A DNA stretch of 64,000 nt from CAYZMS01 sp964479625. GTDB taxonomy: Bacteria; Bacteroidota; Bacteroidia; Chitinophagales; Saprospiraceae. This document shows positions 8,149 to 16,529 of this stretch, in pieces; positions within the stretch are counted from its first letter, which is position 1; each line of letters opens with the position of its first letter. The position numbers and the translations under genes were made by a program. The notes under the pieces are model-generated. The model saw nothing but the letters and a program-made list of their open reading frames with translations. It was not told the DNA's origin and did no database searches. The stretch lies in contig CAYZMS010000001.1 of assembly GCA_964479625.1 (NCBI GenBank), forward strand, positions 1 through 64,000. Direction: 5' to 3'.

Positions 8149-8826
8149 ATGAACAGGCATTTGCTCGCTCCTTCCCTGTTGGCAGCTGACTTTAGCCGCC
8201 TTTCGGAGGAGGTACAACTGGTTAATGAAAGCCAAGCGGATTGGTTGCATCTGGATGTGATGGATGGTCGCTTTGTCCCCAATATCTCCTTTGGCCCTTT
8301 TATAATTGAAGCTATACGGACCTTAACCAGCAAACCGCTGGACGTTCATTTGATGATCGAAGAACCAGAGCGGTATATTGACCTCTTTCGCAAAGCTGGT
8401 GCTGATGTGATCACCGTTCACTACGAAGCTTGCCCCCATTTACACAGGGTATTGCAGCAAATTCGGGAATCGGGCGCTAAGGCTGGAGTAGCCATTAACC
8501 CGCATACCCCGCCGGAAGTCCTGGAGGACGTGCTCGAATCTATGGATCTGGCATTGGTGATGTCGGTTAATCCAGGCTTTGGCGGGCAACAGTTTATTTA
8601 TCGAACCATTCCCAAATTGCGCAGATTAAAGGCGATGATCGAAATCCAGAATGCTGCTGTGCAAATTGAGGTGGACGGTGGTGTAGGTTTGCAAAATGCA
8701 GAAGCTATTTTACAAGCAGGAACTGATGTACTCGTCGCGGGCAGCAGTGTTTTTAAGTCAGAAGATCCACAAAAAGCCATTCAGTCCTTTAAAGACATTG
8801 GTGCCAATACCGGACGGTTTTTATAG
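8149..8826 (+). CDS. rpe: Ribulose-phosphate 3-epimerase
   Basis: A 225-residue cytoplasmic TIM-barrel enzyme that interconverts D-ribulose 5-phosphate and D-xylulose 5-phosphate in the pentose phosphate pathway. The sequence shows the expected active-site stretches: LAPSLLAADFSRL (about 5-17), LHLDVMDGRFVPNISFGP (about 33-50, metal-binding His and Asp), LDVHLMIEEPERYI, VMSVNPGFGGQQFI (about 139-152) and IEVDGGVGLQNA with VAGSSVFKSEDP near the end (phosphate binding). Length is normal. It follows the terminator at 8047-8076, so it probably has its own promoter. Confidence 0.96.
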   Translation: MNRHLLAPSLLAADFSRLSEEVQLVNESQADWLHLDVMDGRFVPNISFGPFIIEAIRTLTSKPLDVHLMIEEPERYIDLFRKAGADVITVHYEACPHLHRVLQQIRESGAKAGVAINPHTPPEVLEDVLESMDLALVMSVNPGFGGQQFIYRTIPKLRRLKAMIEIQNAAVQIEVDGGVGLQNAEAILQAGTDVLVAGSSVFKSEDPQKAIQSFKDIGANTGRFL

Positions 8827-8901
8827 GTACCTTGCTATACTTTTCTTTTGATTTTGCTGTTTTCTCCTTGTTGAAACTCACCGCCGGGAAACCACCGGCC
8901 A

Positions 8902-11439
8902 ATGCTTGTGCGAATGAGATCATATTTCCTTGCATTTTTCCTTTTTTTTCTGAGCGGATCGGTATTTACCCAGGAAGCAGTGATCACTGGTTTGGTTACG
9001 GATGCTGTAACCGAATCCCCGATTGAGCTGGCGCTGGTGTATGTACAGGATTCGAATCAGGTGGTGGAGACCGCTGTAAACGGGCGTTATAGTATAGAGG
9101 TGCCTGCTGAGACACTATTGGTGATCATCTTTTCCCGTATTGGATATAAAGAGGCTCGGGTAGAAGTAGCGCCCATGCCCTTTGGGAGCAGCCGGCAACT
9201 GGATGTGGCTCTGGCTCCAAGCAACAGCGACCTGGAGGTGGTAGTACGTGGAAGTAAGCTCGAAGAAAGCGGAATGATCCGCGAGGAGTTGGAACAATTC
9301 AAATTGATCCCGACAACAACAGGTAATCTGGAGAGCCTGCTGCCCTCTATTGCCCTGGGCGTAAGTGGAGGTACCGGTGGAGAGTTGAGCTCTCAGTACC
9401 AGGTCCGTGGAGGTAATTACGACGAAAACCTGGTTTATGTTAATGACTTCGAGATCTACCGCCCCCAGCTTATCCGGGCAGGCCAGCAGGAAGGGCTGAG
9501 TTTTGCCAATATAGACCTGGTCCGAAATTTATCTTTCTCCTCCGGTGGCTTTGAAGCCCGCTACGGGGACAAGCTTTCCTCTGTTCTTGATATTAAGTAT
9601 AAAAGACCCGACAGTCTTCGGGCTTCCCTTGGAGCAAGCTTTCTGGGGGGGTCTGCTCATGTGGAAGGAGCCATGAAGGTTGGCAGGGACGAGTATCGAA
9701 AATTTCGTTATTTGGCAGGTGTTCGTTATAAAACGACCCGCTATTTATTGGGTAGCCTCGATGTAGAAGGAGAATACATACCGAATTTTACGGATTTCCA
9801 GACCTATTTGACTTATGATCTCAGCCGGGACTTTCAATTGGCCTTCCTAGGCAATTACAACCGGGCTGTTTATGATTTTCAACCTACAGAACGCAACACA
9901 GGTCTTGGATTGATCGACTTTGCCCTGCAGTTGAACAGTGTGTTCCAGGGGCAGGAAACCGACGATTTTACCCAGGCCATGGGAGGCCTTTCCCTAACCT
10001 ATTTGCCCGAGCGGGATAAAAACCCGCTTTTTTTGAAATTCCTGGCTTCTACCTACCGCTCCGATGAAAATGAACGCTTCGATATTATCGGGCGATATAG
10101 CCTCAGACAAATCGAAAGTGGGTTGGGGAGCGATGATTTTGGAGAGGTGTTGGCAGAACTGGGGGCCGGGACCCAACATGAGTACGTTCGAAACTTCCTG
10201 GACCTTCAGGTGAGCAACCTGGAACTACGCGGTGGGGTCGAACTACAGGGAGACCCTCCTTCCAATATCACCAAAACCCATTTTCTACAGTGGAGCGCTA
10301 AATACCAACGAGAAGAAATTGACGACCAGATCAACGAATGGGAACGCCTTGATTCAGCTGGTTACAGCCTTCCTTACGACCCGGAACAGGTGCTTGTATT
10401 TGATGTGCTGAAATCCAATAACCAATTGAACTCTAACCGCTTTTCTACCTTTTTTCAGGATACTTATACCTGGCGGGATGACGATAAGGCAGAATGGCGG
10501 ATTTCGGCAGGTGTTCGGGCTACCTATTGGGACCTGAACGAAGAACTGGTGATCAGCCCAAGGGCCCAGTTACTTTTCAAGCCACTGGGTGGGAAAGCCG
10601 ATATTTCCTACCGACTGGCAGGGGGGCTTTATGCTCAACCTCCTTTCTATCGGGAAATGCGCCGTCCGGATGGTACGGTAAACACCGATCTGAAGTCCCA
10701 AAAATCTTTTCATATCGTTGGGGGGATGACCTGGGATTTCTACTTTGGAAAGAATAACCCCAAAAAATTCCGCTTTATCGCGGAGGCCTATTACAAAAAA
10801 CTTTGGGACCTGGTATCCTACGATATCGAGAACGTCCGTATTCGTTATTCAGGAGAAAATGATGCTACCGGGTACGTAACGGGTATAGATATGCGGTTAA
10901 ACGGCGAATTTGTACCCGGAGCAGAATCCTGGATCAACCTATCCTTTTTGCGGGCTCGCGAAGCCCTGGACGGGGTGCAGCATTTGGTACGAGAAGTAGG
11001 AGAAGAGGAAGGGACCCCGGTGGATGATGTTCCCCGCCCAACAGACCAGTTCATGACCCTTTCCATTTTCTTCCAGGATTACCTGCCCCAGAACGAAAAC
11101 TTTAAAATGAACCTCAACTTTACCCTGGGTACAGGGCTTCCGTTCGGTATTCCCGAAAACAATACCATTTACCGGAATACCTATCGGTTTGATCCCTATC
11201 ACCGGGTGGATATCGGCTTTGCCTGGCAGATGTGGGATGCATCCCGCAGAGCGGAAAATCCCAACCATATTTTGGGGTTCTCCCGAGCCAGTTGGCTTAG
11301 CCTGGAGGTCTTCAATCTATTACAGGTGCAAAACCAGGCCGGGAATACATGGATAAAAACTATTTTCGAGCAGCAATATGCCATTCCTAATTATCTTACT
11401 TCCAGGAGGATTAACCTCCGGTTAAGGTTTGAGTTTTAG
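8902..11439 (+). CDS. TonB-dependent receptor with N-terminal carboxypeptidase-regulatory-like domain
   Basis: An 845-residue outer membrane receptor. A signal peptide (about 1-24, ending SVFTQ) is followed by a carboxypeptidase-D-regulatory-like beta-sandwich (AVITGLVTDAVTESPIELALVYV, about 26-110). A plug domain follows (GNLESLLPSIALGVSGGTGGELSSQYQVRGGNYDENLVYVNDFEIYRP, about 140-187, and GGFEARYGDKLSSVLDIKYKRP), then a long barrel. The architecture is SusC-like in outline, but the protein is shorter and no SusD partner is adjacent, so it is not a standard glycan-uptake pair. The substrate is unknown. The start may be either 8902 or the ATG at 8914, which removes only four residues. A 54-codon gene follows after 5 bp. 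Confidence 0.85.
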   Translation: MLVRMRSYFLAFFLFFLSGSVFTQEAVITGLVTDAVTESPIELALVYVQDSNQVVETAVNGRYSIEVPAETLLVIIFSRIGYKEARVEVAPMPFGSSRQLDVALAPSNSDLEVVVRGSKLEESGMIREELEQFKLIPTTTGNLESLLPSIALGVSGGTGGELSSQYQVRGGNYDENLVYVNDFEIYRPQLIRAGQQEGLSFANIDLVRNLSFSSGGFEARYGDKLSSVLDIKYKRPDSLRASLGASFLGGSAHVEGAMKVGRDEYRKFRYLAGVRYKTTRYLLGSLDVEGEYIPNFTDFQTYLTYDLSRDFQLAFLGNYNRAVYDFQPTERNTGLGLIDFALQLNSVFQGQETDDFTQAMGGLSLTYLPERDKNPLFLKFLASTYRSDENERFDIIGRYSLRQIESGLGSDDFGEVLAELGAGTQHEYVRNFLDLQVSNLELRGGVELQGDPPSNITKTHFLQWSAKYQREEIDDQINEWERLDSAGYSLPYDPEQVLVFDVLKSNNQLNSNRFSTFFQDTYTWRDDDKAEWRISAGVRATYWDLNEELVISPRAQLLFKPLGGKADISYRLAGGLYAQPPFYREMRRPDGTVNTDLKSQKSFHIVGGMTWDFYFGKNNPKKFRFIAEAYYKKLWDLVSYDIENVRIRYSGENDATGYVTGIDMRLNGEFVPGAESWINLSFLRAREALDGVQHLVREVGEEEGTPVDDVPRPTDQFMTLSIFFQDYLPQNENFKMNLNFTLGTGLPFGIPENNTIYRNTYRFDPYHRVDIGFAWQMWDASRRAENPNHILGFSRASWLSLEVFNLLQVQNQAGNTWIKTIFEQQYAIPNYLTSRRINLRLRFEF

Positions 11440-11444
11440 ATATT

Positions 11445-11609
11445 ATGGATGAACATCGACCCAAAAAATTACTTCCCAGCTGGGAGCGTTTCCTGTTGAT
11501 CCTTGCCTTGATCATTTTATTGATTTTTGTTTTGGACCGGATCGGCCTGAAGATGACCTCCCGCTCCGATGATACCGAGATCATTGACCGACCACACCAG
11601 GTGGAATAA
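11445..11609 (+). CDS. Small single-pass membrane protein (54 residues)
   Basis: This short gene starts 5 bp after the TonB-dependent receptor stop, so it is probably translated from the same mRNA. The protein begins MDEHRPKKLLPSWERF, has one strongly hydrophobic segment LLILALIILLIFVLD (about residues 17-31), and ends in a polar tail (TSRSDDTEIIDRPHQVE). The basic N-terminus before the helix predicts N-in, C-out topology in the inner membrane. I do not recognise a family. The reading frame, tight spacing and amphipathic pattern support it being real, but it is too short for certainty. Confidence 0.55.
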   Translation: MDEHRPKKLLPSWERFLLILALIILLIFVLDRIGLKMTSRSDDTEIIDRPHQVE

Positions 11610-11612
11610 ACA

Positions 11613-11647
11613 AAGAAGCCCCTGCTGCAGCGCATCAAGGGCTTCTT
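11613..11647 (-). terminator. Terminator of rpsP
   Basis: AAGAAGCCC (11613-11621) pairs perfectly with GGGCTTCTT (11639-11647). Read on the minus strand, the hairpin is followed by TGTTTATT, giving a fair terminator for rpsP. A second small stem (GGCCC/GGGCC, 11664-11678) lies between it and the rpsP stop. Confidence 0.6.
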
Positions 11648-11689
11648 CTACCGAAAAGAATGCGGCCCACCGGGGGCCAGCTGAAATGA

Positions 11690-12262
11690 TTATTCCTCTT
11701 TCTTTTCTTCCTCTGCAGCAGGTTCTTCTACCGGCTCCTCAGCCACTGCAACTTCAGCTTCCGGTGCTTCCGCATTTTCTGCTTCTGCAACTGGCGCTTC
11801 CTCCTCCTGAGCACTTTCCTCAACCTCCTCTTCTACAGCTTGCTGAATTACTCTTGGTGTACCCGAAATGCGCTCATTATAAGCAGCTATTTCTTCAGCA
11901 GTTTGCTGGAAGCGTGCGGCGATTTTCTCTTCCTTGGCTTCCACCCATTCGTTGTATTTGGAATCGGCTTCTTCCTGTGTCATTGCTCCTTTGGTAACTC
12001 CGCGCTGCAGGTGCTTACGAAAATAAACCCCTTTAAAGCGGAGAATTGCGCGGGCCGTGTCAGAAGGTTGTGCACCCTTCATGATCCAATCAAAAGCTTT
12101 GTCGTGATCCAACTCAATGGTAGCGGGCTTTGTCATGGGGTTGTAGGAGCCAAGTCGCTCAATAAACTTACCATCTCTGGGAGCCCGGTGGTCAGCAACC
12201 ACAATGTGATAGAACGGACGTTTTTTACGCCCTTTACGCTGCAATCTAATGCGTACAGCCAT
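11690..12262 (-). CDS. rpsP: 30S ribosomal protein S16 with long acidic C-terminal tail
   Basis: The first 80 or so of the 190 residues are canonical S16 (MAVRIRLQRKGRKKRPFYHIVVADHRAPRDGKFIERLGSYNP, then a WIMKGAQPSDTARAILRFKGVYFRKHL region). Bacterial S16 is usually about 80-90 residues. Here it continues through a helical linker (MTQEEADSKYNEWVEAKEEKIAARF) into a Glu/Ala/Val/Pro-rich tail (about 135-190). Long S16 tails are familiar in Bacteroidota, so this is an extension rather than a frameshift. The acidic tail is likely disordered. The gene stands alone on the minus strand between a -7-like promoter (12339-12346) and its terminator. Confidence 0.95.
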   Translation of the reverse strand: MAVRIRLQRKGRKKRPFYHIVVADHRAPRDGKFIERLGSYNPMTKPATIELDHDKAFDWIMKGAQPSDTARAILRFKGVYFRKHLQRGVTKGAMTQEEADSKYNEWVEAKEEKIAARFQQTAEEIAAYNERISGTPRVIQQAVEEEVEESAQEEEAPVAEAENAEAPEAEVAVAEEPVEEPAAEEEKKEE

Positions 12263-12338
12263 TTAATCTTCTTTTTAGATTAAACCATGACTCGCTTACC
12301 TTGCAAAGCAAGCGGCGAGCCTTTTTTTACAATGGGCG

Positions 12339-12346
12339 CAAAGATA
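12339..12346 (-). promoter_or_regulatory. -7 element for rpsP
   Basis: CAAAGATA on the plus strand reads TATCTTTG on the minus strand, an exact match to the Bacteroidota TAnnTTTG element. It is 77 bp upstream of the rpsP start. A TTTG on the minus strand at 12361-12364 is closer than the usual spacing. Confidence 0.45.
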
Positions 12347-12377
12347 AGAGGTTTAAGGCACAAAAGCAATGGATCTT

Positions 12378-12411
12378 TTTGAGCTTTATTCAAAATAAAC
12401 CCTTACTTTTG
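12378..12411 (+). promoter_or_regulatory. Bacteroidota-type promoter of the candidate small RNA
   Basis: TTTG at 12378-12381 and TACTTTTG at 12404-12411 are separated by 22 bp, fitting the TTTG-N~20-TAnnTTTG consensus. Transcription would begin at about 12417-12419, exactly where the first RNA stem begins. Confidence 0.55.
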
Positions 12412-12416
12412 TCTAT

Positions 12417-12512
12417 ACGATTGTGAAAATAGCGGGTTTTTTCCAAAAAAAATAACCCTAGACAATCGTCCAACCTGGTAGCGCCGGAAAGATGCGCTAC
12501 CAGGTTTGTATT
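12417..12512 (+). ncRNA. Candidate structured small RNA (about 95 nt)
   Basis: The predicted transcript starts at an 8-nt arm ACGATTGT (12417-12424) that pairs exactly with ACAATCGT (12462-12469). Inside, GGGTT pairs with AACCC to extend the hairpin. A perfect 13-bp hairpin follows at once (12472-12506), with T-rich sequence after it. Promoter, two-stem body and terminator fit together with no open reading frame between. I do not recognise it as 6S RNA, SRP RNA or tmRNA. It could alternatively be an attenuator-like leader of the gene at 12615. Confidence 0.5.
12472..12512 (+). terminator. Perfect 13-bp terminator hairpin
   Basis: AACCTGGTAGCGC (12472-12484) pairs exactly with GCGCTACCAGGTT (12494-12506) around a 9-nt loop and is followed by TGTATTTATA. 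The T tract is interrupted, so termination may be partial. Confidence 0.6.
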
Positions 12513-12614
12513 TATAATATACACCGGGTCAGGTTCTGAGCCGGCTTTTACAGGCAGATCAAAAAACAACTGGATTAGGATCGGTTTTCAAAAAGCCAAA
12601 CCAGCGTCCTTTCT

Positions 12615-14048
12615 ATGTTGTCTGAAATTGAACTGCTACTCAAAAAACATATCATGGTAGAACCACAAGAGCAATACCTCAGCCGACTGGAAGAGATTGC
12701 CGCTGAGATCCAGGCATCACAAGAACTTTCCACCTATCTGGAAAATGAAGAAGAAGAGGATTACAATAGCCTTAAGGAGCTATTTGAACCGCGTATCGGG
12801 AAAGTTTATGAGGAGGTAGCAGAAAACCATCCCCTACAATTGATGTCGTTGGAGTTGGTTTTACTTGACCCCTTATTCGAAGGCCTTTATTTACCAAGGG
12901 TGCTTGGTTACTCCGTACTTAGAGGGGAAGTAGACGAAAGCTACAAATACAAGCGCCCTCAACACCATTTTCGGGAAGTCTTACTGGCAATTTGCAATTC
13001 CGCTAATTTCGATCTGTTAAAAAAACGGATCGGACAATCTATACAAGTAGGTTTTTTCCTAAGTAGCGATATCTGGATCACCAATCTCTTTGCAGAGATC
13101 ACCAATAAAAGAGTACGCTTTTTCCTGCAAAGTCAAAAACAGGATCGTTATCGCGACCCAAAGGAAAGACAAAGGGGGTATCGTCGATATGCAAAGCAAT
13201 TCCGGAACGACAATTTTATGTCGGCAGAGTTTCCTGAAACCTTGAAGGACCTTCCCATCATGGCTTCCCAATTGAAGGCATTTTTACTATACCGGGTAGA
13301 GCAAACGCATAATAATGAAAGTCTGATCGAACCCTTAAAAGACTTTGTCGGTCGCAAGGAATTCCAAGGGAAACGGGAGCACCTGGAAGTAATGACCTTA
13401 TTTGCTATGTTTTTCGAACTAAACGAGGAAGACCAACAATTCCTTGGCAAGGAGTTCAACAAGGTTCGAAAAAACATGGAGCAATTCGATGAGCTTTACC
13501 TGGAATACCTGAAGGAACTGCATCACCGACCCGACGTTCAAATACGCGCGGAGCAGGATGAACGCATCTATGCCCTCTTAGACCTTAAACAAAAAGGAGC
13601 CCTGACCGAATATTACGAGCTGACGCACATCATTCACACTAAAGGTTACCTGGATGAAGAAGCCCAGGAGGCGGTAAAGCTTTTTTACAACAGGCGCGGT
13701 GGGCTGTCCACGATCAATGAATGTTTGCGCCAGACCATCCTTCGGTATTTTGATCAATTTATGGAGCCTCTTCAGGAAACGGGTTATCATCAGTTTTTCG
13801 AGATCGCCAAGATCTTTCCTCCCTATATGGGGATCTTTGCTAATCAGGAGTTTAATCAGCACCTGAAACACTTGTCTATGGCCTATGTGAAAAAATTGTT
13901 GAGGACTTACACGGATAAGCGGGGCAGGGATTACCAGGATATTAAAAAATTCGTTTCCACCACCTTCCAGGATTTCGGTTTCCTCAGGGAAAAAGAAGTG
14001 GTAGAGTTATTTAAAACCCGGCGAAAAAAGAAAAAGGCAGAGCAATAG
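12615..14048 (+). CDS. Conserved-looking helical protein of unknown function
   Basis: I do not recognise a family for this 477-residue protein. It has no signal peptide and no membrane segment, so it is probably cytoplasmic. Composition is rich in Glu, Lys, Leu and aromatic residues, and the pattern suggests an all-alpha repeat-like fold. Acidic stretches occur early (NEEEEDYNSLKEL near 44-56), and the C-terminus is very basic (FKTRRKKKKAEQ), which could contact RNA, DNA or membrane. The start at 12615 is plausible, and an internal Met at residue 14 is possible. The gene is alone on the plus strand, with the candidate RNA 100 bp upstream and trehalose synthesis downstream behind its own promoter. 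Confidence 0.75.
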   Translation: MLSEIELLLKKHIMVEPQEQYLSRLEEIAAEIQASQELSTYLENEEEEDYNSLKELFEPRIGKVYEEVAENHPLQLMSLELVLLDPLFEGLYLPRVLGYSVLRGEVDESYKYKRPQHHFREVLLAICNSANFDLLKKRIGQSIQVGFFLSSDIWITNLFAEITNKRVRFFLQSQKQDRYRDPKERQRGYRRYAKQFRNDNFMSAEFPETLKDLPIMASQLKAFLLYRVEQTHNNESLIEPLKDFVGRKEFQGKREHLEVMTLFAMFFELNEEDQQFLGKEFNKVRKNMEQFDELYLEYLKELHHRPDVQIRAEQDERIYALLDLKQKGALTEYYELTHIIHTKGYLDEEAQEAVKLFYNRRGGLSTINECLRQTILRYFDQFMEPLQETGYHQFFEIAKIFPPYMGIFANQEFNQHLKHLSMAYVKKLLRTYTDKRGRDYQDIKKFVSTTFQDFGFLREKEVVELFKTRRKKKKAEQ

Positions 14049-14203
14049 CTATTTGTGGTAGACCCATTGGGGAAGTTTTTTAGCCTCGAAAAGGGCAATA
14101 CAACCTGCTACGGAGACGCATTATGGCAAAATTGAGGGTTCTGAAGCACTTGTTGAAATGACAAGCTGCCGTAAATCCCCTTCCTAAAAGTCTACCCATC
14201 TAA

Positions 14204-14235
14204 TTTGGGAAGCTAGGGCATTCCTTCTATATTTA
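14204..14235 (+). promoter_or_regulatory. Probable promoter of the trehalose gene
   Basis: TTTG (14204-14207) and TATATTTA (14228-14235) are 20 bp apart, one mismatch from the Bacteroidota consensus. They lie 35 bp upstream of the start codon at 14271. Confidence 0.45.
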
Positions 14236-14270
14236 GGAAAAGTTCGATAAGCAACCCAAAGCCCGAAAAA

Positions 14271-16457
14271 ATGTCCCGACTAGTTATTGTTTCCAACCGA
14301 TTGCCCATCACCATTGATAAGCAGGAGGGAGGAGAATTAATTTACCATCCAAGCGCAGGCGGGTTAGCCACTGGCTTAAATTCACTGGATGACACTGTTG
14401 ATCGTATTTGGGTAGGCTGGCCCGGTAAGGAAATAGACAATGAATGGGAGCAAGAATCGGTGCGCCTGGACTTATTGGAAAAGGGGCTGATACCAGTCTT
14501 CCTTACACAGGAAGAGATTCGATTGTATTACGAAGGATTCAGCAACCGCACCCTATGGCCTCATTTCCACTATTTCACTCAATTTACCCGCTATAGTGAA
14601 ACCTATTGGGAAGCTTACCAGCATGTCAATCGAAAATTCGCCAATGTCATTCTTCCCATGCTTCGGAAGGATGACCTGGTTTGGGTGCACGACTATCAAT
14701 TGATGTTATTGCCAGCGATGATACGAGATATTCACCCGGATCTTTCCATCGGTTTTTTTCTCCACATACCTTTCCCCTCTTATGAGATCTTCCGGGTTTT
14801 GCCCTGGCGGCGGGAGTTGTTGCAAGGGGTTCTGGGCGCTGACCAGATCGGATTTCACACCTTCAACTATATGCGGCATTTTTTGAGTGCTGCCTATCGG
14901 ATCACTGGCCATGAGCATCAGTTTGGGCGCTTATCGGTTGGTCGACGGATCGTAAATGTGGACGTATTCCCCATGGGGATCGATTATGAAAAGTACGCCA
15001 AACCGGAGCTGAATTTGGAGGCGGAAGATGAAGCCGGTAAAATTTATGAATTGGCCTCTGAGACCAGGCTGATCATATCCATTGACCGTCTGGATTATTC
15101 AAAGGGAATCCCCCAACGGGTCAGGGCCTTTCGCCGGTTCCTGAATTTGGCGCCTGAATATCATGGGAAGGTAACCCTCCTTATGATCGTTGTGCCTTCG
15201 AGGGGAAATGTGACACAATACAAGGAGTTAAAAGAGGAGATTGATACTCTTGTAGGTAAGATCAATGCCGAATATGGTGCATTCGATTGGATACCTATTC
15301 GCTATTTTTATAGATCCTTGAATTTCAACGAGCTGAGTGCGTTATACCGGGTTTCCGAAGTAGCCCTGATCACTCCACTGCGAGATGGTATGAACCTGGT
15401 TGCCAAAGAGTTTGTAGCTTCCAAGGATTCCGATAAAAAGGGTGTCCTCATCCTCAGTGAAATGGCTGGTGCCTCTAATGAATTGTCAGATGCCCTGCTG
15501 GTTAACCCCCAGGATCAGTACGATATTGTTCGGGCTTTGAAGGCTGCACTGGAAATGGATGAAAAAGAACAAAGAACCAGGTTGGAAAGCATTCAGAATC
15601 GCCTCAAAAAGTATACCGTAAAACACTGGGTAAACTCTTTTCTGAACGAGCAACGAAAACATATGGAACGACAAGTACGATTAAATATCAGCCGGCTGGA
15701 TGAGCAGGAGCGGGGGAAAATGTTTGAAACCTACCAAAAAGCGAGTAATCGCCTGATTATTCTGGATTACGACGGCACACTCATGGATTTTCATAAAGAT
15801 CCTCAGGCGGTACAACCGGATGCGGATTTACTTCAGATCCTGGAACAACTTCGGGATGGCCAGGGTAATAAATTGTTGGTTAACAGCGGTCGTGACCGAA
15901 ACACCCTCCAAAAATGGCTGGGCCACCTTGGGTTTGATATGGCCGCGGAACACGGCGTCTGGCTTCGAAAAAACGGAGAATGGTCTATGAACGGAAATCT
16001 AGCCTCCAGTTGGAAGGCTGACGTCAGACATGTCCTGGAAGATCTCGTCGAAAGAACACCGGGATCCTTTATTGAAGAAAAGGACTACTCTATTGCGTGG
16101 CACTACCGTTCCATTGATCGAGACTTTGGGCAAAAGCGGGTACGGGAATTTCGGGATGTCCTTCTTTACCTCACTGCTAACCTTGACCTCCAGGTTCTGG
16201 AAGGGAATAAGGTAGTTGAAATTAAAAATGCAGGGGTAAACAAAGGAAAAGCAACCATGGAATGGCTAGGAGAACGAGAGTGGGACTTTATAATGGCTAT
16301 TGGCGATGACCACACCGATGAGGATACCTTTAAGGCCTTGCCGGAGGATGCCTATACCGTGAAAGTAGGAGTAGAAAAATCAGTAGCGCGGTACAATGTT
16401 GTTTCTGTCAAAGAAGTTCGTAGCCTGTTACGCGAGTTTGCAGCTGTAGATCTTTAA
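14271..16457 (+). CDS. otsAB: Bifunctional trehalose-6-phosphate synthase/phosphatase
   Basis: This 728-residue fusion makes trehalose from UDP-glucose and glucose 6-phosphate and removes the phosphate. Residues about 1-470 are a GT20 synthase: LVIVSNRLPITI at the start, YHPSAGGLATGL, RIWVGWPG, WVHDYQLMLLPAMIR, FFLHIPFPSYEIFRVLPWR, DRLDYSKGIPQRV and the nucleotide-sugar end TPLRDGMNLVAKEFVAS. Residues about 490-728 are a HAD-family phosphatase with the nucleophile motif LDYDGTLMDF (Asp near residue 499) and the metal site AIGDDHTDEDTF near 680. The product is a compatible solute, consistent with a salt-exposed habitat. Many bacteria keep these activities as separate OtsA and OtsB proteins. 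The terminator at 16479-16511 closes the gene. Confidence 0.95.
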   Translation: MSRLVIVSNRLPITIDKQEGGELIYHPSAGGLATGLNSLDDTVDRIWVGWPGKEIDNEWEQESVRLDLLEKGLIPVFLTQEEIRLYYEGFSNRTLWPHFHYFTQFTRYSETYWEAYQHVNRKFANVILPMLRKDDLVWVHDYQLMLLPAMIRDIHPDLSIGFFLHIPFPSYEIFRVLPWRRELLQGVLGADQIGFHTFNYMRHFLSAAYRITGHEHQFGRLSVGRRIVNVDVFPMGIDYEKYAKPELNLEAEDEAGKIYELASETRLIISIDRLDYSKGIPQRVRAFRRFLNLAPEYHGKVTLLMIVVPSRGNVTQYKELKEEIDTLVGKINAEYGAFDWIPIRYFYRSLNFNELSALYRVSEVALITPLRDGMNLVAKEFVASKDSDKKGVLILSEMAGASNELSDALLVNPQDQYDIVRALKAALEMDEKEQRTRLESIQNRLKKYTVKHWVNSFLNEQRKHMERQVRLNISRLDEQERGKMFETYQKASNRLIILDYDGTLMDFHKDPQAVQPDADLLQILEQLRDGQGNKLLVNSGRDRNTLQKWLGHLGFDMAAEHGVWLRKNGEWSMNGNLASSWKADVRHVLEDLVERTPGSFIEEKDYSIAWHYRSIDRDFGQKRVREFRDVLLYLTANLDLQVLEGNKVVEIKNAGVNKGKATMEWLGEREWDFIMAIGDDHTDEDTFKALPEDAYTVKVGVEKSVARYNVVSVKEVRSLLREFAAVDL

Positions 16458-16478
16458 TAGTACAGGACCGAAAAAGAG

Positions 16479-16511
16479 TCCAACCCATTTTATTCTGAAA
16501 AATGGGTTGGA
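16479..16511. terminator. Bidirectional terminator between convergent genes
   Basis: TCCAACCCATTTT (16479-16491) pairs perfectly with AAAATGGGTTGGA (16499-16511). On the minus strand it is followed by CTCTTTTT. It serves the gene at 16530-17846 and probably otsAB as well. Confidence 0.75.
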
Positions 16512-16529
16512 GGCAGCCCCAAAACAAGC

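Larger units (their letters stand above)
12263..12614. other. Divergent promoter region with a candidate small RNA
   Basis: This 352-bp gap lies between rpsP (minus) and the unknown gene at 12615 (plus). It holds a -7-like element for rpsP, a plus-strand promoter matching the Bacteroidota consensus, a candidate structured RNA of about 95 nt and a perfect 13-bp terminator hairpin. The last 100 bp (12513-12614) form the leader of the 12615 gene, with no further structure I can support. Confidence 0.6.
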
